A stretch of DNA of 64,000 bases, taken from assembly GCF_003858635.1 (NCBI RefSeq), contig NZ_RQJO01000010.1:620001-684000 (forward strand), given 5' to 3'. Below, in pieces: positions 45,575-54,599 of the stretch. The notes under the pieces were generated by a model. That model was not told the origin of the DNA and made no database searches. It saw only the letters and a list, made by a program, of their open reading frames with translations. Numbering within the stretch: position 1 is the first letter of the stretch; the number at the start of each line of letters is the position of its first letter. This stretch comes from Larkinella rosea. GTDB lineage: Bacteria; Bacteroidota; Bacteroidia; Cytophagales; Spirosomataceae. The translations under genes were made by a program, and so were the position numbers.

Positions 45575-45961
45575 TTATTCTGCGGGGGTATTCATGAGAA
45601 TCACCCGGGCTGGTTCCGCTACCGGTTTGGTAGCCACGTTGACCTGCTTGCGGATCGCTCCCTGAGCCGACTTAAATTCCAGTTCATACGCGCCATCGGT
45701 CAGGTTTTTCATGTCCAGTTTGGCCGCATATTTCAGCTCTTTTTTCGAAATCATTTCCTGAAAAAGGATTTCGTTTTTGCTGTTGCGCAGTAAAACCACT
45801 ACCGACTCAGGAGCCGATTTTTCAACGGCCACCCGAATCTTGTTTTCGCTGGTTACGTAGGCGCTTACTTCGAATGGCAGTGCTTTGGGGTTTGCCGGTT
45901 CGCTAACGACAGGGGCGCTCAACAGCGCGGTACAGATCAGGTTACTCAGGAGATTTAACAT
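45575..45961 (-). CDS. Small secreted beta-rich protein (DGAY type), paralogue
   Basis: 128 residues with a signal peptide (MLNLLSNLICTALLSAPVVS). The mature part aligns by eye with the gene at 3692-4096: KIRVAVEK, VVVLLRNSKNE, LTDGAYELEFKS and RVILMN. It is a beta-sandwich candidate of unknown function. Two copies 42 kb apart suggest a family of small secreted domains in this organism. A TTG/GTT-rich simple repeat lies upstream of its start. Confidence 0.7.
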   Translation of the reverse strand: MLNLLSNLICTALLSAPVVSEPANPKALPFEVSAYVTSENKIRVAVEKSAPESVVVLLRNSKNEILFQEMISKKELKYAAKLDMKNLTDGAYELEFKSAQGAIRKQVNVATKPVAEPARVILMNTPAE

Positions 45962-46329
45962 GGTGTTGTTTACGTTTAGTATTTGTTGTTATCGTTGTTG
46001 TTGTTACTGTTATGATTCAAAAGTTGTTGTTTACGTGTTCGGTTACCAATAAGCCAAATGCCGTGCCAATTCTGTAACAATTTGATAATCAGCAGTCAGA
46101 AAATTTTTCTTCCTTTTTTCACTGTACGATGCCGGACAACTGCTGTTCGCTGGCGGACAAAAGTGTACGGAAAATGATCTATCGTTTCCGGCTCTTTATT
46201 TTCAGTTACATTCAACTATTTCCCGCTTTAGACATGACAAAGGTAGCTACTAATCCATCTGATAATCAATGCAATACATACTAAACCGGCAAAAGTTGGG
46301 TATGAACTGACAGAATCAGCGTTTAAACG

Positions 46330-46360
46330 TACCCACGGGCCGCCCGGCGGTCCGTGGGTA
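46330..46360. promoter_or_regulatory. GC-rich hairpin upstream of the M3 peptidase gene
   Basis: TACCCACGGGCCGCC, one C, then its near-complement (14 of 15 pairs), forming a very stable stem. There is no T run. It ends 70 nt before the ATG at 46431 and is followed by the palindrome GTATCGATAC (46362-46371). It could be a leader structure or operator. The rest of the 469-nt gap (45962-46430) holds only a TTGTTG-rich stretch near 45970-46030. Confidence 0.55.
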
Positions 46361-46430
46361 AGTATCGATACATTTTGCTTTCGCACTGCGATTCAGTAGT
46401 TTTGAATGACTTCATTCAACGCGTCTTTCT

Positions 46431-48566
46431 ATGCGATTAACGCTTACTTTTCTGGCATCGACTTTCATTTTGACGGCTCTAGGGCCCGCGAACGGACAAA
46501 CCACCGTGAATAATCCTTTTTTTAGTGCGTACAACACGCCGTTTGGGGTACCGGCTTTTGACAAAATCAAGCCTGAACATTTCGAACCGGCATTTGATGA
46601 AGGCATCAAACAGCAGATGGCCGACATTACGAAAATTACCAGTCAAAAAACGGCTCCGACCTTTGCCAACACCATCGAAGCGCTGGAAACCGGTGGCGAT
46701 TTGTTGAGCCGGGTCAGTACGGTATTTTTCAATCTCAATAATGCCAACACCAGCGAAGCATTGCAGAAAATCGCCCAGTCGGTAGCACCGAAACTGGCGA
46801 AAAATGGCGATGATATTTCGTTGAATCCGGCGCTTTTCAAGCGGGTAAAAACCGTATACGACCAGCGCAATAAACTCAAGCTGACCGGCGAACAGCAACG
46901 GCTGCTCGAAAAAACCTACCGGAATTTCGTCCGGGGCGGGGCTGCGCTGACGGCGGAAAAACAGAATCGGTTGCGGAAAATCAACGAAGAGCTTTCGGTA
47001 CTGACGATCAAGTTCGGGCAAAACCTGCTGGCCGAAAATAACGCCTATGCGCTGGTGATCGAGAAACCGGAGGACCTTAGCGGTTTGCCGGCTTCGCTGG
47101 TGAGCGCGGCAGCCGATGAAGCCAAAAAGCGGAACTTGCCCGGAAAGTGGGTTTTTACGCTGCAAAACCCGAGCATCATGCCGTTTTTGCATTACGCCGA
47201 TAACCGGGCGCTCCGCGAGCAGATTTTAAAGGCGTACCTCGAACGGGGCAATCACGACGACGCCCGCGACAACAAGGCAGTTATGGCCCAAATGGTGACG
47301 CTGCGGGCCGAAAAGGCGCAATTGCTGGGCTACGAAAACCACGCGGCTTATGTGCTGGAAGAAAGCATGGCTTCGACTCCGGCCAAAGTGAGCGAACTGC
47401 TTAACCAACTCTGGGCCGCCACCGTGCCGGTGACGCGCCAGGAAGCCGCTGAGTTGCAGGCGATGATGGATAAAGATGCGGATCCCCGCCGGGGCAAAAA
47501 TGAAAAACTCGCCAGTTGGGACTGGCGGTATTACGCCGAGAAACTACGCAAACAAAAATACGCCCTCGACGCCGAGCAACTGAAACCGTATTTCTCGCTG
47601 GAAAACGTGCGCGAAGGCATTTTCATGCTCACCAACCGGCTCTACGGACTGCGTTTCGAACGCCGGGCGGATTTACCGGTTTACCAGGAAGACGTGCAGG
47701 GCTATGAAGTCAAGGAAGCCGACGGACGACACATCGGCATCCTATACATGGACTTTCACCCGCGCGCCAGCAAACGCGGGGGTGCCTGGATGACCAGTTT
47801 CCGGCGGCAGGAAGTGGAAAACGGCAGGAAAATAAGTCCGGTAGTTTCCATTGTCTGTAACTTCTCCAGGCCGTCGGGCGACGCCCCGGCATTGTTAAGT
47901 CTGGACGAAACCCGGACGTTCTTCCACGAATTCGGTCACGCCCTGCACGGGTTGCTTTCCAACGTGACTTACGGCAGTTTGTCCGGTACCTCGGTACCCC
48001 GCGACTTCGTGGAATTGCCGTCGCAAATCATGGAAAACTGGTCGACAGAAGCGCAAATGATGAAACTCTACGCCAAACATTACAAAACCGGTGAAGTGAT
48101 TCCGGACGCACTGATCGAGAAAATCAATAAAAGCAGCCTGTTCAACCAGGGTTTTGAAACGACCGAATACCTGGCCGCTTCGCTCCTCGACATGGATTAT
48201 CACACCCTGAAACCCGACCAGACGCCCACCGATGTGCTGGCATTCGAGAAGAAATCGATGGATAAAATCGGCCTGATCGAGCAGATTCCCCCGCGCTACC
48301 GGAGCACCTATTTCCAGCACATTTTTGCGGGCGGTTATTCGGCAGGCTATTACAGTTACATCTGGTCGGCGGTGCTCGATGCCGATGCGTTCGAGGTGTT
48401 CAAGCTGAAAGGACTTTTCGATCCGCAATCGGCCCAGTCGTTCCGCAAGAATGTCCTCGAAAAGGGCGGCACCGAAGAGCCGATGACGTTGTATAAAAAA
48501 TTCCGGGGTGCCGAACCGGACATCAAACCGCTGCTCCGCCGGAGAGGATTGCTGAAGGCGTTGTAA
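46431..48566 (+). CDS. dcp: M3 family metallopeptidase, peptidyl-dipeptidase Dcp type
   Basis: 711 residues, the usual length. A signal peptide (MRLTLTFLASTFILTALGPANGQ) makes it periplasmic. The zinc motif HEFGHALHG is near residue 500, with the third ligand Glu expected about 25 residues on (SGTSVPRDFVELPSQIMENW). The N-terminal helical half (FDKIKPEHFEPAFDEGIKQQ) is typical of the M3A group. It cuts dipeptides from the C-terminus of peptides. Its leader has a strong hairpin, and a heptad-repeat element follows the stop. Confidence 0.9.
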   Translation: MRLTLTFLASTFILTALGPANGQTTVNNPFFSAYNTPFGVPAFDKIKPEHFEPAFDEGIKQQMADITKITSQKTAPTFANTIEALETGGDLLSRVSTVFFNLNNANTSEALQKIAQSVAPKLAKNGDDISLNPALFKRVKTVYDQRNKLKLTGEQQRLLEKTYRNFVRGGAALTAEKQNRLRKINEELSVLTIKFGQNLLAENNAYALVIEKPEDLSGLPASLVSAAADEAKKRNLPGKWVFTLQNPSIMPFLHYADNRALREQILKAYLERGNHDDARDNKAVMAQMVTLRAEKAQLLGYENHAAYVLEESMASTPAKVSELLNQLWAATVPVTRQEAAELQAMMDKDADPRRGKNEKLASWDWRYYAEKLRKQKYALDAEQLKPYFSLENVREGIFMLTNRLYGLRFERRADLPVYQEDVQGYEVKEADGRHIGILYMDFHPRASKRGGAWMTSFRRQEVENGRKISPVVSIVCNFSRPSGDAPALLSLDETRTFFHEFGHALHGLLSNVTYGSLSGTSVPRDFVELPSQIMENWSTEAQMMKLYAKHYKTGEVIPDALIEKINKSSLFNQGFETTEYLAASLLDMDYHTLKPDQTPTDVLAFEKKSMDKIGLIEQIPPRYRSTYFQHIFAGGYSAGYYSYIWSAVLDADAFEVFKLKGLFDPQSAQSFRKNVLEKGGTEEPMTLYKKFRGAEPDIKPLLRRRGLLKAL

Positions 48567-48570
48567 AATT

Positions 48571-48675
48571 GGTATACGGTTTACGGTTGGCTAACGCGTT
48601 TTATTCAGCTTGCGTCAGCTTCTGAAACGTCGGTCCGGCGAAAACTGAAAACCGTACACCGAAAACCGTATACCT
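48571..48675. repeat. Inverted heptad-repeat element A
   Basis: The left arm is three 7-nt units: GGTATAC, GGTTTAC, GGTTGGC (48571-48591). The right arm is five: AAAACTG, AAAACCG, TACACCG, AAAACCG, TATACCT (48641-48675). The right arm is the reverse complement of the left one in wording, so GGTATACGGTTT at 48571 pairs with AAACCGTATACC at 48663. About 49 nt lie between the arms. It sits just after the M3 peptidase gene. Confidence 0.6.
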
Positions 48676-48707
48676 TAAACAAGAATTCCTAAACTCAAAA
48701 AACCGCA

Positions 48708-49667
48708 ATGAAAACCTCCCTCCTTGCCCTTTTACTGGTCACTTTCCTGATTGCCGCCACTGCTGATGAGGTTCCGCAGGCGGTTATTTCCAATAATTCC
48801 GTCAAAGCAACCTTGTACTTGCCCGATACCGAGGCCGGTTATTACCGGGGAACCCGCTTCGACTGGGCGGGCGTGATTGCGAATCTGGAATACAAAGGCC
48901 ACAGCTATTTCGGCAAGTGGTTCGACAAGTACGATCCGTTCCTGCACGACGCGATCACGGGTCCCGTCGAAGCCTTTGATCCGCTGGGTTACGATCAGGC
49001 CAAACCTGGTGAATTGTTTGTAAAAGTGGGCGTGGGGAGTCTGCGGAAAATCGACAACGAGCCGTATAAATTCATGGTAAACTACCAGCATGTGGACAAG
49101 GGCAAATGGTCCGTGCAGAAAAAGGGCGATCAGGTGCGGTTTACGCATGTTTTGAAGGATGCCGCCGGTTATTCGTATGAATACGAAAAAACCGTAAAGC
49201 TGATCCCGAACAAACCGGAAATGGTGCTGGAACACCGTCTGAAAAATACCGGGAAGAAGCGGATCGAAACGGCGGTTTTCAACCACAATTTTCTGGTCTT
49301 CGATCAGCTGCCTTCGGGGCCGGGTTTCAAGGTTGAGTTTCCCTTTACGGCCAAAACCGGTGATTTAAGGGGAATTTTGTCCAACAGCGGGCAGGCGCTC
49401 ACCTTTGCCCGTCCGCTCCAGAGCCACGAAAACATTTACACGCTCGTGGATGGCTACGGAACCAGCGCCACCGATTACGACATCAAAGTTGAAAATGCCC
49501 AAACCGGTGCGGGTGTCCGGATTCGGGGCGACCGGCCGCTGTCGAAGCTGGCCTTCTGGTCGAATCCCCGAAACCTGTCACCCGAGCCTTTCGTAGCCGT
49601 CAACGTCGAACCGGGTAAGGAATTTACCTGGAAAATTGCGTACGAATTCTACACGATTGGGCAGTAA
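48708..49667 (+). CDS. Secreted galactose-mutarotase-like protein
   Basis: 319 residues with a signal peptide (MKTSLLALLLVTFLIAATA). The mature domain is a beta-rich sandwich with YYRGTRFDWAGVIANLEYKGHSYFG, GVGSLRKIDNEPY, KPEMVLEHRLKNTGKKRIETAVFNHNF and FWSNPRNLSPEPF. This is the pattern of aldose-1-epimerase/galactose-mutarotase-fold proteins that are not proven enzymes. It may bind or modify a sugar. The LytS kinase gene starts 29 nt downstream, so they may be cotranscribed. Confidence 0.6.
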   Translation: MKTSLLALLLVTFLIAATADEVPQAVISNNSVKATLYLPDTEAGYYRGTRFDWAGVIANLEYKGHSYFGKWFDKYDPFLHDAITGPVEAFDPLGYDQAKPGELFVKVGVGSLRKIDNEPYKFMVNYQHVDKGKWSVQKKGDQVRFTHVLKDAAGYSYEYEKTVKLIPNKPEMVLEHRLKNTGKKRIETAVFNHNFLVFDQLPSGPGFKVEFPFTAKTGDLRGILSNSGQALTFARPLQSHENIYTLVDGYGTSATDYDIKVENAQTGAGVRIRGDRPLSKLAFWSNPRNLSPEPFVAVNVEPGKEFTWKIAYEFYTIGQ

Positions 49668-49696
49668 ACCACCAGGATAATCCGATTCGTTTGCGT

Positions 49697-51052
49697 ATGT
49701 CCGGCGAAACTGTCATGTTTTTCTATTTTGGCGCGGTGAGCGCCATCCTGGTGCTGAACGCCGTGCGCTGGAGTTTTTCCCAGAGCTGGATCGACGGACT
49801 ATTCACGCTGGTGGTGCTCATTTCGTTCGCCCAGGCGGTTTTTTTCGCCCTCTTCGGCGAAACCGTAGTTTTGTCGAAAGCGGGTTATCTGGTCATTCAC
49901 GTGCTGCACCGGGGTCTGGTCAAACTCCTGCTGATGGAGTTGATCTTTCTGCTTTTCAACGGGGTGAACTGGCCCGTTTCGTCGCGGCAACGCTGGCGTT
50001 GGGGCCAGTTCGGGCTATCGGCTTTTGTTTTGCTCGATACAGTTTTACTGCTTTCAGGGAATGAAAACTGGTATCAGTCGCTGGCGGGCCATAGCGTTTC
50101 GGGATTGTACTGGAGTTTACTGATCGGACTCAGCGCGGTCGGAATCGGAATTGCGGCCAAAAAACGACACGCTACCGGGCTGACGTTCATCATGGGCAGT
50201 ATTTTTATGCTGCTGAATGAGCTGTATGTCCTGATTTATGCCCTGCTACACCGCTGGCCTTTTCCGGACCATGTCGTGTCGATCGATCTGCAACGGCAGG
50301 TTCTTTGGGGCGGCCGAATTCTTGAATTACTCTGTTTTTCGCTTTGCCTGGTTTTTTATCAGCGCCACATGGCCGTTGTTAAAGCAGTGGAACAGACGCA
50401 GTTGACCGAACAAATCAAGCAGGAACGGCTGGAGAATGAGCTGTCGATGCGACGGTTGGAACAGGAAAAAACCAATGTTCAGTTGCGGGCTTTACAGGCG
50501 CAGGTCAACCCGCATTTTCTCTTCAACAGCCTCAATTCGTTGTCGGCGCTGATCGACGACGATCAGGAGCGGGCGAGCCTGTTTGTCGATCAGCTCAGTC
50601 AGGTGTACCGGTACCTGCTCACCACCCGCGACCAGTCCGTCGCCACCCTGTCCAGTGAACTCCATTTCATCGAATCGTATTATCACCTGCTCCAAACCCG
50701 TCACGGCAACGGTTTACAGCTCCGGATTCAGGTCGATCCGGTTTACCAAAACCGTTTATTGCCCCCGCTGACGCTTCAGCTGCTGGTCGAGAATGCCGTC
50801 AAACACAACATTGTGCAGGCCAGCGAGCCGCTGCAAATCGACATTGCGACCGATGAAGGCGGATATCTGATGGTGAGTAATAACCTGCAACGCAAGCGTA
50901 CACCGATTCTGTCAAATGGCGTTGGTTTGTCGACCATTTTGGCCCAGTACCAGAAACTCGACCAGCCCAGTCCGGAAATAATCGCTGAAAACCGGCGGTT
51001 TATCGTTCGGCTGCCGCTCATTCAGGCCGCCGTTAATGTGGATTCGCCCTAG
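49697..51052 (+). CDS. LytS-type sensor histidine kinase, orphan
   Basis: About 451 residues from ATG 49697; the frame is open from a TTG at 49691. Seven hydrophobic helices in the first 225 residues form the sensor. A coiled coil follows (EQIKQERLENELSMRRLEQEKTN), then LRALQAQVNPHFLFNSLNSLSALI (H-box), LPPLTLQLLVENAVKHNI (N-box) and GVGLSTILAQY (G-box). No LytTR regulator is adjacent, unlike the two pairs at 30.6-34.2 kb. It may signal to a regulator elsewhere. Confidence 0.85.
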   Translation: MSGETVMFFYFGAVSAILVLNAVRWSFSQSWIDGLFTLVVLISFAQAVFFALFGETVVLSKAGYLVIHVLHRGLVKLLLMELIFLLFNGVNWPVSSRQRWRWGQFGLSAFVLLDTVLLLSGNENWYQSLAGHSVSGLYWSLLIGLSAVGIGIAAKKRHATGLTFIMGSIFMLLNELYVLIYALLHRWPFPDHVVSIDLQRQVLWGGRILELLCFSLCLVFYQRHMAVVKAVEQTQLTEQIKQERLENELSMRRLEQEKTNVQLRALQAQVNPHFLFNSLNSLSALIDDDQERASLFVDQLSQVYRYLLTTRDQSVATLSSELHFIESYYHLLQTRHGNGLQLRIQVDPVYQNRLLPPLTLQLLVENAVKHNIVQASEPLQIDIATDEGGYLMVSNNLQRKRTPILSNGVGLSTILAQYQKLDQPSPEIIAENRRFIVRLPLIQAAVNVDSP

Positions 51053-51090
51053 AAAAGGGCTGGATTTTTAGATGCCTGCTATTTCATTAA

Positions 51091-51116
51091 AAAACCGTCA
51101 ACGAATTGACGGTTTT
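51091..51116. terminator. Bidirectional intrinsic terminator
   Basis: An 11-bp stem (AAAACCGTCAA / TTGACGGTTTT) with a 4-nt loop, between convergent genes. Confidence 0.9.
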
Positions 51117-51142
51117 CGATTTTGATTGCTGCTTTTTCGCGA

Positions 51143-51964
51143 TCAGGCTTTAAAAAAAGCCAGAAGATCGGCATTAATAGTTGCCGCTTCGGTCGTTGGC
51201 ATTCCGTGCGGAAAACCGGGGTATGAAATCAGTTTCCCGTTTTTCAACAGCTTGACCGCCCTGGCGCCGGTCAGCGGGAATGGAACGATCTGATCATCTT
51301 CGCCGTGCAAAACCAACACCGGCACGTCCACACTTTTCAGATCTTCCGTAAAATCGGTTTGTGAAAAAGCCTTGATGCAATCGTGATGGGCTTTTATGCC
51401 GCCCATCATTCCCTGACGCCACCAGTTATCCCGAACACCCTGCGATACCTTGGCACCTTCCCGATTGTACCCATAGAATGGAAGGGTAAAATCCTGAAAA
51501 TACTGGGGGCGGTTGGTCGCGGTATTTTCCCGTATTTCATCGAATACCGACATAGGAATGCCATCCGGATTGGTTTCGGTTTGTGCCATGATCGGGGTAA
51601 CGGCACTGACCAATACGGCTTTGGCAACGCGTCCCTGGCCGTATTTAGCTACGTAGCGAATCACTTCACCGCCACCGGTTGAGTGGCCAACGTGTATGGC
51701 ATCTTTTAAATCAAGCGCTTTGGTAAGCTCTGCAACATCAGCGGCATAGGTATCCATATCGTGCCCGTCGGCCGTTTGGCTAGACCTTCCATGCCCCCGG
51801 CGATCGTGCGCAATAACCCGAAATCCCTGATTTAAGAAAAACATCATTTGTCCATCCCAATCGTCGCCCGATAAAGGCCAGCCGTGATGAAAAACAATCG
51901 GTTGTCCGGTTCCCCAGTCTTTGTAATAGATTTCGGTACCGTCACTTACTGTAATCTTGCTCAT
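51143..51964 (-). CDS. Alpha/beta hydrolase, chloroperoxidase/arylesterase-like
   Basis: 273 residues from ATG 51964 (MSKITVSDGTEIYYKDWG). FHHGWPLSGDDWDGQ is the oxyanion segment, GHSTGGG the nucleophile Ser, HGEDDQIVPF the acid Asp, and FPHGMP the catalytic His. This is the cofactor-free haloperoxidase/arylesterase group, which acts on aryl esters in vivo. It has no signal peptide, so it is cytoplasmic. The ORF is open to 52030. Confidence 0.88.
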   Translation of the reverse strand: MSKITVSDGTEIYYKDWGTGQPIVFHHGWPLSGDDWDGQMMFFLNQGFRVIAHDRRGHGRSSQTADGHDMDTYAADVAELTKALDLKDAIHVGHSTGGGEVIRYVAKYGQGRVAKAVLVSAVTPIMAQTETNPDGIPMSVFDEIRENTATNRPQYFQDFTLPFYGYNREGAKVSQGVRDNWWRQGMMGGIKAHHDCIKAFSQTDFTEDLKSVDVPVLVLHGEDDQIVPFPLTGARAVKLLKNGKLISYPGFPHGMPTTEAATINADLLAFFKA

Positions 51965-52083
51965 TTTTTTGGGTTTTGATGATGATAGTGAATAATAGAA
52001 AGACCCTTTTGTCTTAATTGAACAGAACACCTGGCTAATTGAAATAACCGGTTTAAGGTAAGCACTAAAGTTTAAAATAGTAG

Positions 52084-52176
52084 TATCCGGGCGACAAATA
52101 CGACACGCTTTATTACAACAAAAGCCGGGCTACGGTTACGCTGGGGCTGGAAAAGGATTTCTTTAAAAATGCCTAA
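52084..52176 (+). pseudogene. C-terminal fragment of an outer-membrane beta-barrel protein
   Basis: 30 codons ending in TAA, beginning after an in-frame TAG. The text YPGDKYDTLYYNKSRATVTL then GLEKDFFKNA reads like the last two strands of an OMP: alternating hydrophobic residues and a Phe-rich end. It is similar in style to phospholipase A (OmpLA). The rest of the gene is absent, so it is a decayed remnant. It lies in the 337-nt gap before the CE15 gene, which holds nothing else clear. Confidence 0.5.
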
Positions 52177-52301
52177 AACCGTTAAAAAGCCCTATCGAAT
52201 TGCCAAAGCCGCTGTTCTGGCTTCTCCGGGAACGAACGGGTAGTTTCCTGACTTGTTGGCCTTTACGGGTTGATTTCCTGCTAAACTCATCAGCCGAAAC
52301 G

Positions 52302-53594
52302 ATGAAAAGACCCCTGCTCCTGACCCTGTTTATGATGGTTTCGCTGGCGACTTTTGCCCAGCAGCAGACCGCCAACCGCCCCACGCTAGTGGCCGGTATC
52401 CCCGTCAATTATCAGGAAGATTCCGTGGGCTCTTACGTCCTGCCCGAACTGTTGAAATTTGCCGACGGAAAACCGGTCACCACGGCCAAACAATGGACGC
52501 AGAAACGACGCCCGGAGCTCCTAAAGCTCGTGGAAGAAATTCAGTTCGGCAAAATGCCCGACCGCCCGAAATCGCTCAAATTCAACGCTTTCGATCCCGG
52601 AACACCCGCTTTTAACGGCAAAGCAATCCGTAAACAGGTGACCGTGTATTTTACCGGCGATACGTCCGATCACAAAATGGATCTGGTGATTTACCTGCCC
52701 AGTGCGGTCAAAAAACCGGTTCCTCTCCTGATGAACATTTCGTTTGTGGCGTATAATCAGCTCATTGATGATCCCGGTTTACGCGTCGGCACAATCTGGA
52801 CGAGAGACGGGAAACGGGCGAAAGCGGACAAACCGACGCCCTTCGGCAAAATGAATGTCGAACAGTTTCTGGACGCCGGTATTGGTTTTGCCAGTGTGTA
52901 TTACGGATCAATTGAGCCCGATTTCAAGGAAGGCATCCGCGATGGCATCCGGAAGACCTATCTCAAAGCCAGTCAGACCGAACCCGCCAACGATGAATGG
53001 GGAGCGATTTCGGCCTGGGCCTGGGGGCTCAGCCGGGCGATGGATTACTTTGAAACGGATAAACAGATCGATTCGAAACGCATTGCTTTGCAGGGTGCTT
53101 CCCGCCTGGGAAAAGCGGTTTTGTGGGCGGGTATCCACGACACCCGGTATAAAGTGGTGGTAGCCAGCATCTCTGGCGAAGGGGGAGCGGCCCTGAGTCG
53201 GCGCAATTTTGGGGAAACCGTCGGACACATTACCGATCCTTCCCGGTATCTGTACCAATTTGCAACCAACTACCATTCGTATGCCGACAAGATCAACACG
53301 CTGCCCATCGACGGGCATGTGCTGGTCGCCCTGATGGCGCCCCGGCCGCTCCTGCTCCAGACCGGCAGCACGGATTACTGGTCGGACCCGAAGGGCGAGT
53401 TTTTGTCGGCAGTGGCAGCGGCTCCGGTTTACAGGCTTTTTGGCGAAACCGCACCGGAAACGACAGTGATGCCTGCCGCGGAGGATACGTCACTGTTAAT
53501 GAATCATCTCGGCTATTTTATGCACGAAGGAGGTCACAGCGTTCTGCCTACCGACTGGACGCACATTGTTGCCTATCTGAAAAAATACCTCTGA
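52302..53594 (+). CDS. CE15 glucuronoyl esterase-like protein
   Basis: 430 residues from ATG 52302, with a signal peptide (MKRPLLLTLFMMVSLATFAQ). The CE15 signature is visible: QGASRLGKAVLWAG with the nucleophile Ser (near 266), SISGEGGAALSRR with the acidic Glu (near 292), and HEGGHSVLPTDW with the catalytic His (near 412). These enzymes cut lignin-carbohydrate ester bonds to 4-O-methylglucuronate in xylan. With the GH9 glycanase and the esterase at 11.9 kb this supports plant-polymer breakdown. It has no T9SS tail, so it is periplasmic. Confidence 0.85.
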   Translation: MKRPLLLTLFMMVSLATFAQQQTANRPTLVAGIPVNYQEDSVGSYVLPELLKFADGKPVTTAKQWTQKRRPELLKLVEEIQFGKMPDRPKSLKFNAFDPGTPAFNGKAIRKQVTVYFTGDTSDHKMDLVIYLPSAVKKPVPLLMNISFVAYNQLIDDPGLRVGTIWTRDGKRAKADKPTPFGKMNVEQFLDAGIGFASVYYGSIEPDFKEGIRDGIRKTYLKASQTEPANDEWGAISAWAWGLSRAMDYFETDKQIDSKRIALQGASRLGKAVLWAGIHDTRYKVVVASISGEGGAALSRRNFGETVGHITDPSRYLYQFATNYHSYADKINTLPIDGHVLVALMAPRPLLLQTGSTDYWSDPKGEFLSAVAAAPVYRLFGETAPETTVMPAAEDTSLLMNHLGYFMHEGGHSVLPTDWTHIVAYLKKYL

Positions 53595-53746
53595 GATTAT
53601 TGAATACACACACCTATTTTGGGGGCGCATAGCAACTGGAAAGTCCGCATATCCTTCTCTGGTTGAGTGCCGGTATCCTCTTTTTCCATACTGCAACTTA
53701 AAAGCGCGAAGCTGATGAGCTACCAAAACCGGACAGATCGGGTAAC

Positions 53747-54577
53747 TTACACCAGGTAAATCCCGTCTTCCTTAATCACGATCTTGTGTTCCCGAAACAA
53801 GGCTCCGATGGCCTTTTTGAAGGTTTTCTTGCTCATTTCCAGCTCCCGATAAATGGCATCCGGTTCGCTGTGATCGTTGAGGGAGAGAAATCCGCTCTGT
53901 TCTTTAAGCGCAGCCAGAATCCGCCGGGCGTTGGGTTCGACGTGTTCGTAACCCGGTTTTTGCAGACTGACATCGATCCGGTTGTCGTCGCGGATCTGCT
54001 TGATGTAGCCCGTCAACCGGTCGCCTGGATAAACCTGCCGGAAAATTTCATTCGCGTACACCAGTCCCCGGTAGCGGTTATTGATGATGACGTTGATGCC
54101 GAGATCGGTAGGCTCCCACGCCAGCAGCGCCACCTCCTGCCCTTCTTCCAGATTGGGCACCTGCGAATCCAGAAACCGGTTGAGTCGGCTGGAAGCCACC
54201 AGCCGGTCGGTTTCGTGGTCGAGGTACAGATAAATCACGTACCAGCGACCCACTTCCATGGGGCGGCTTTGCTCACGGTAAGGCACCAGCAAATCTTTTT
54301 CGAGCCCCCAGTCCAGAAACGCTCCCACGCTCGTGACCGAAACCACCTGCAAACGCGCAAACTCGTTGCGCCTGATTTTGGGCGTCAAGGTGGTGGCAAT
54401 CAGCCGGTCTTCGGAGTCGGTGTACACAAACACATCGATCTCGTCGTCGAGCCGCAGTGAATCAGGGACGTATTTATTGGGGAGCAAGATGTCATTTCCC
54501 TCCTCATCGCCCAGAAAAACCCCAACGCTCGTATCGCGCAGCGCGACCAGGGTATTTATTTTTCCAATTTGTATCAT
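53747..54577 (-). CDS. cvfB: S1 RNA-binding protein, CvfB type
   Basis: 276 residues from ATG 54577 (MIQIGKINTLVALRDTSVG). It has successive S1-like OB folds: LLPNKYVPDSLRLDDEIDVFVYTDSEDRL, VVSVTSVGAFLDWGLEKDLLVP, and YANEIFRQVYPGDRLTGYIKQI, then a C-terminal winged helix (YRELEMSKKTFKKAIGALFREHKI). This matches CvfB/YitL, which binds RNA and affects virulence genes in Staphylococcus. It begins 22 nt after the DUF885 stop on the same strand. Confidence 0.85.
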   Translation of the reverse strand: MIQIGKINTLVALRDTSVGVFLGDEEGNDILLPNKYVPDSLRLDDEIDVFVYTDSEDRLIATTLTPKIRRNEFARLQVVSVTSVGAFLDWGLEKDLLVPYREQSRPMEVGRWYVIYLYLDHETDRLVASSRLNRFLDSQVPNLEEGQEVALLAWEPTDLGINVIINNRYRGLVYANEIFRQVYPGDRLTGYIKQIRDDNRIDVSLQKPGYEHVEPNARRILAALKEQSGFLSLNDHSEPDAIYRELEMSKKTFKKAIGALFREHKIVIKEDGIYLV

Positions 54578-54599
54578 TCTATTGATTTTCAGCCCCTGA

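Noticed and set aside
45962-46040. TTGTTG-rich stretch as a possible repeat array
   Set aside because: It is a simple low-complexity sequence without a constant unit, not a CRISPR or heptad element.
46479-47192. 237-codon minus-strand ORF
   Set aside because: Antisense to the M3 peptidase gene; typical shadow composition.
53786-54460. 224-codon plus-strand ORF
   Set aside because: Antisense to cvfB with no motif.
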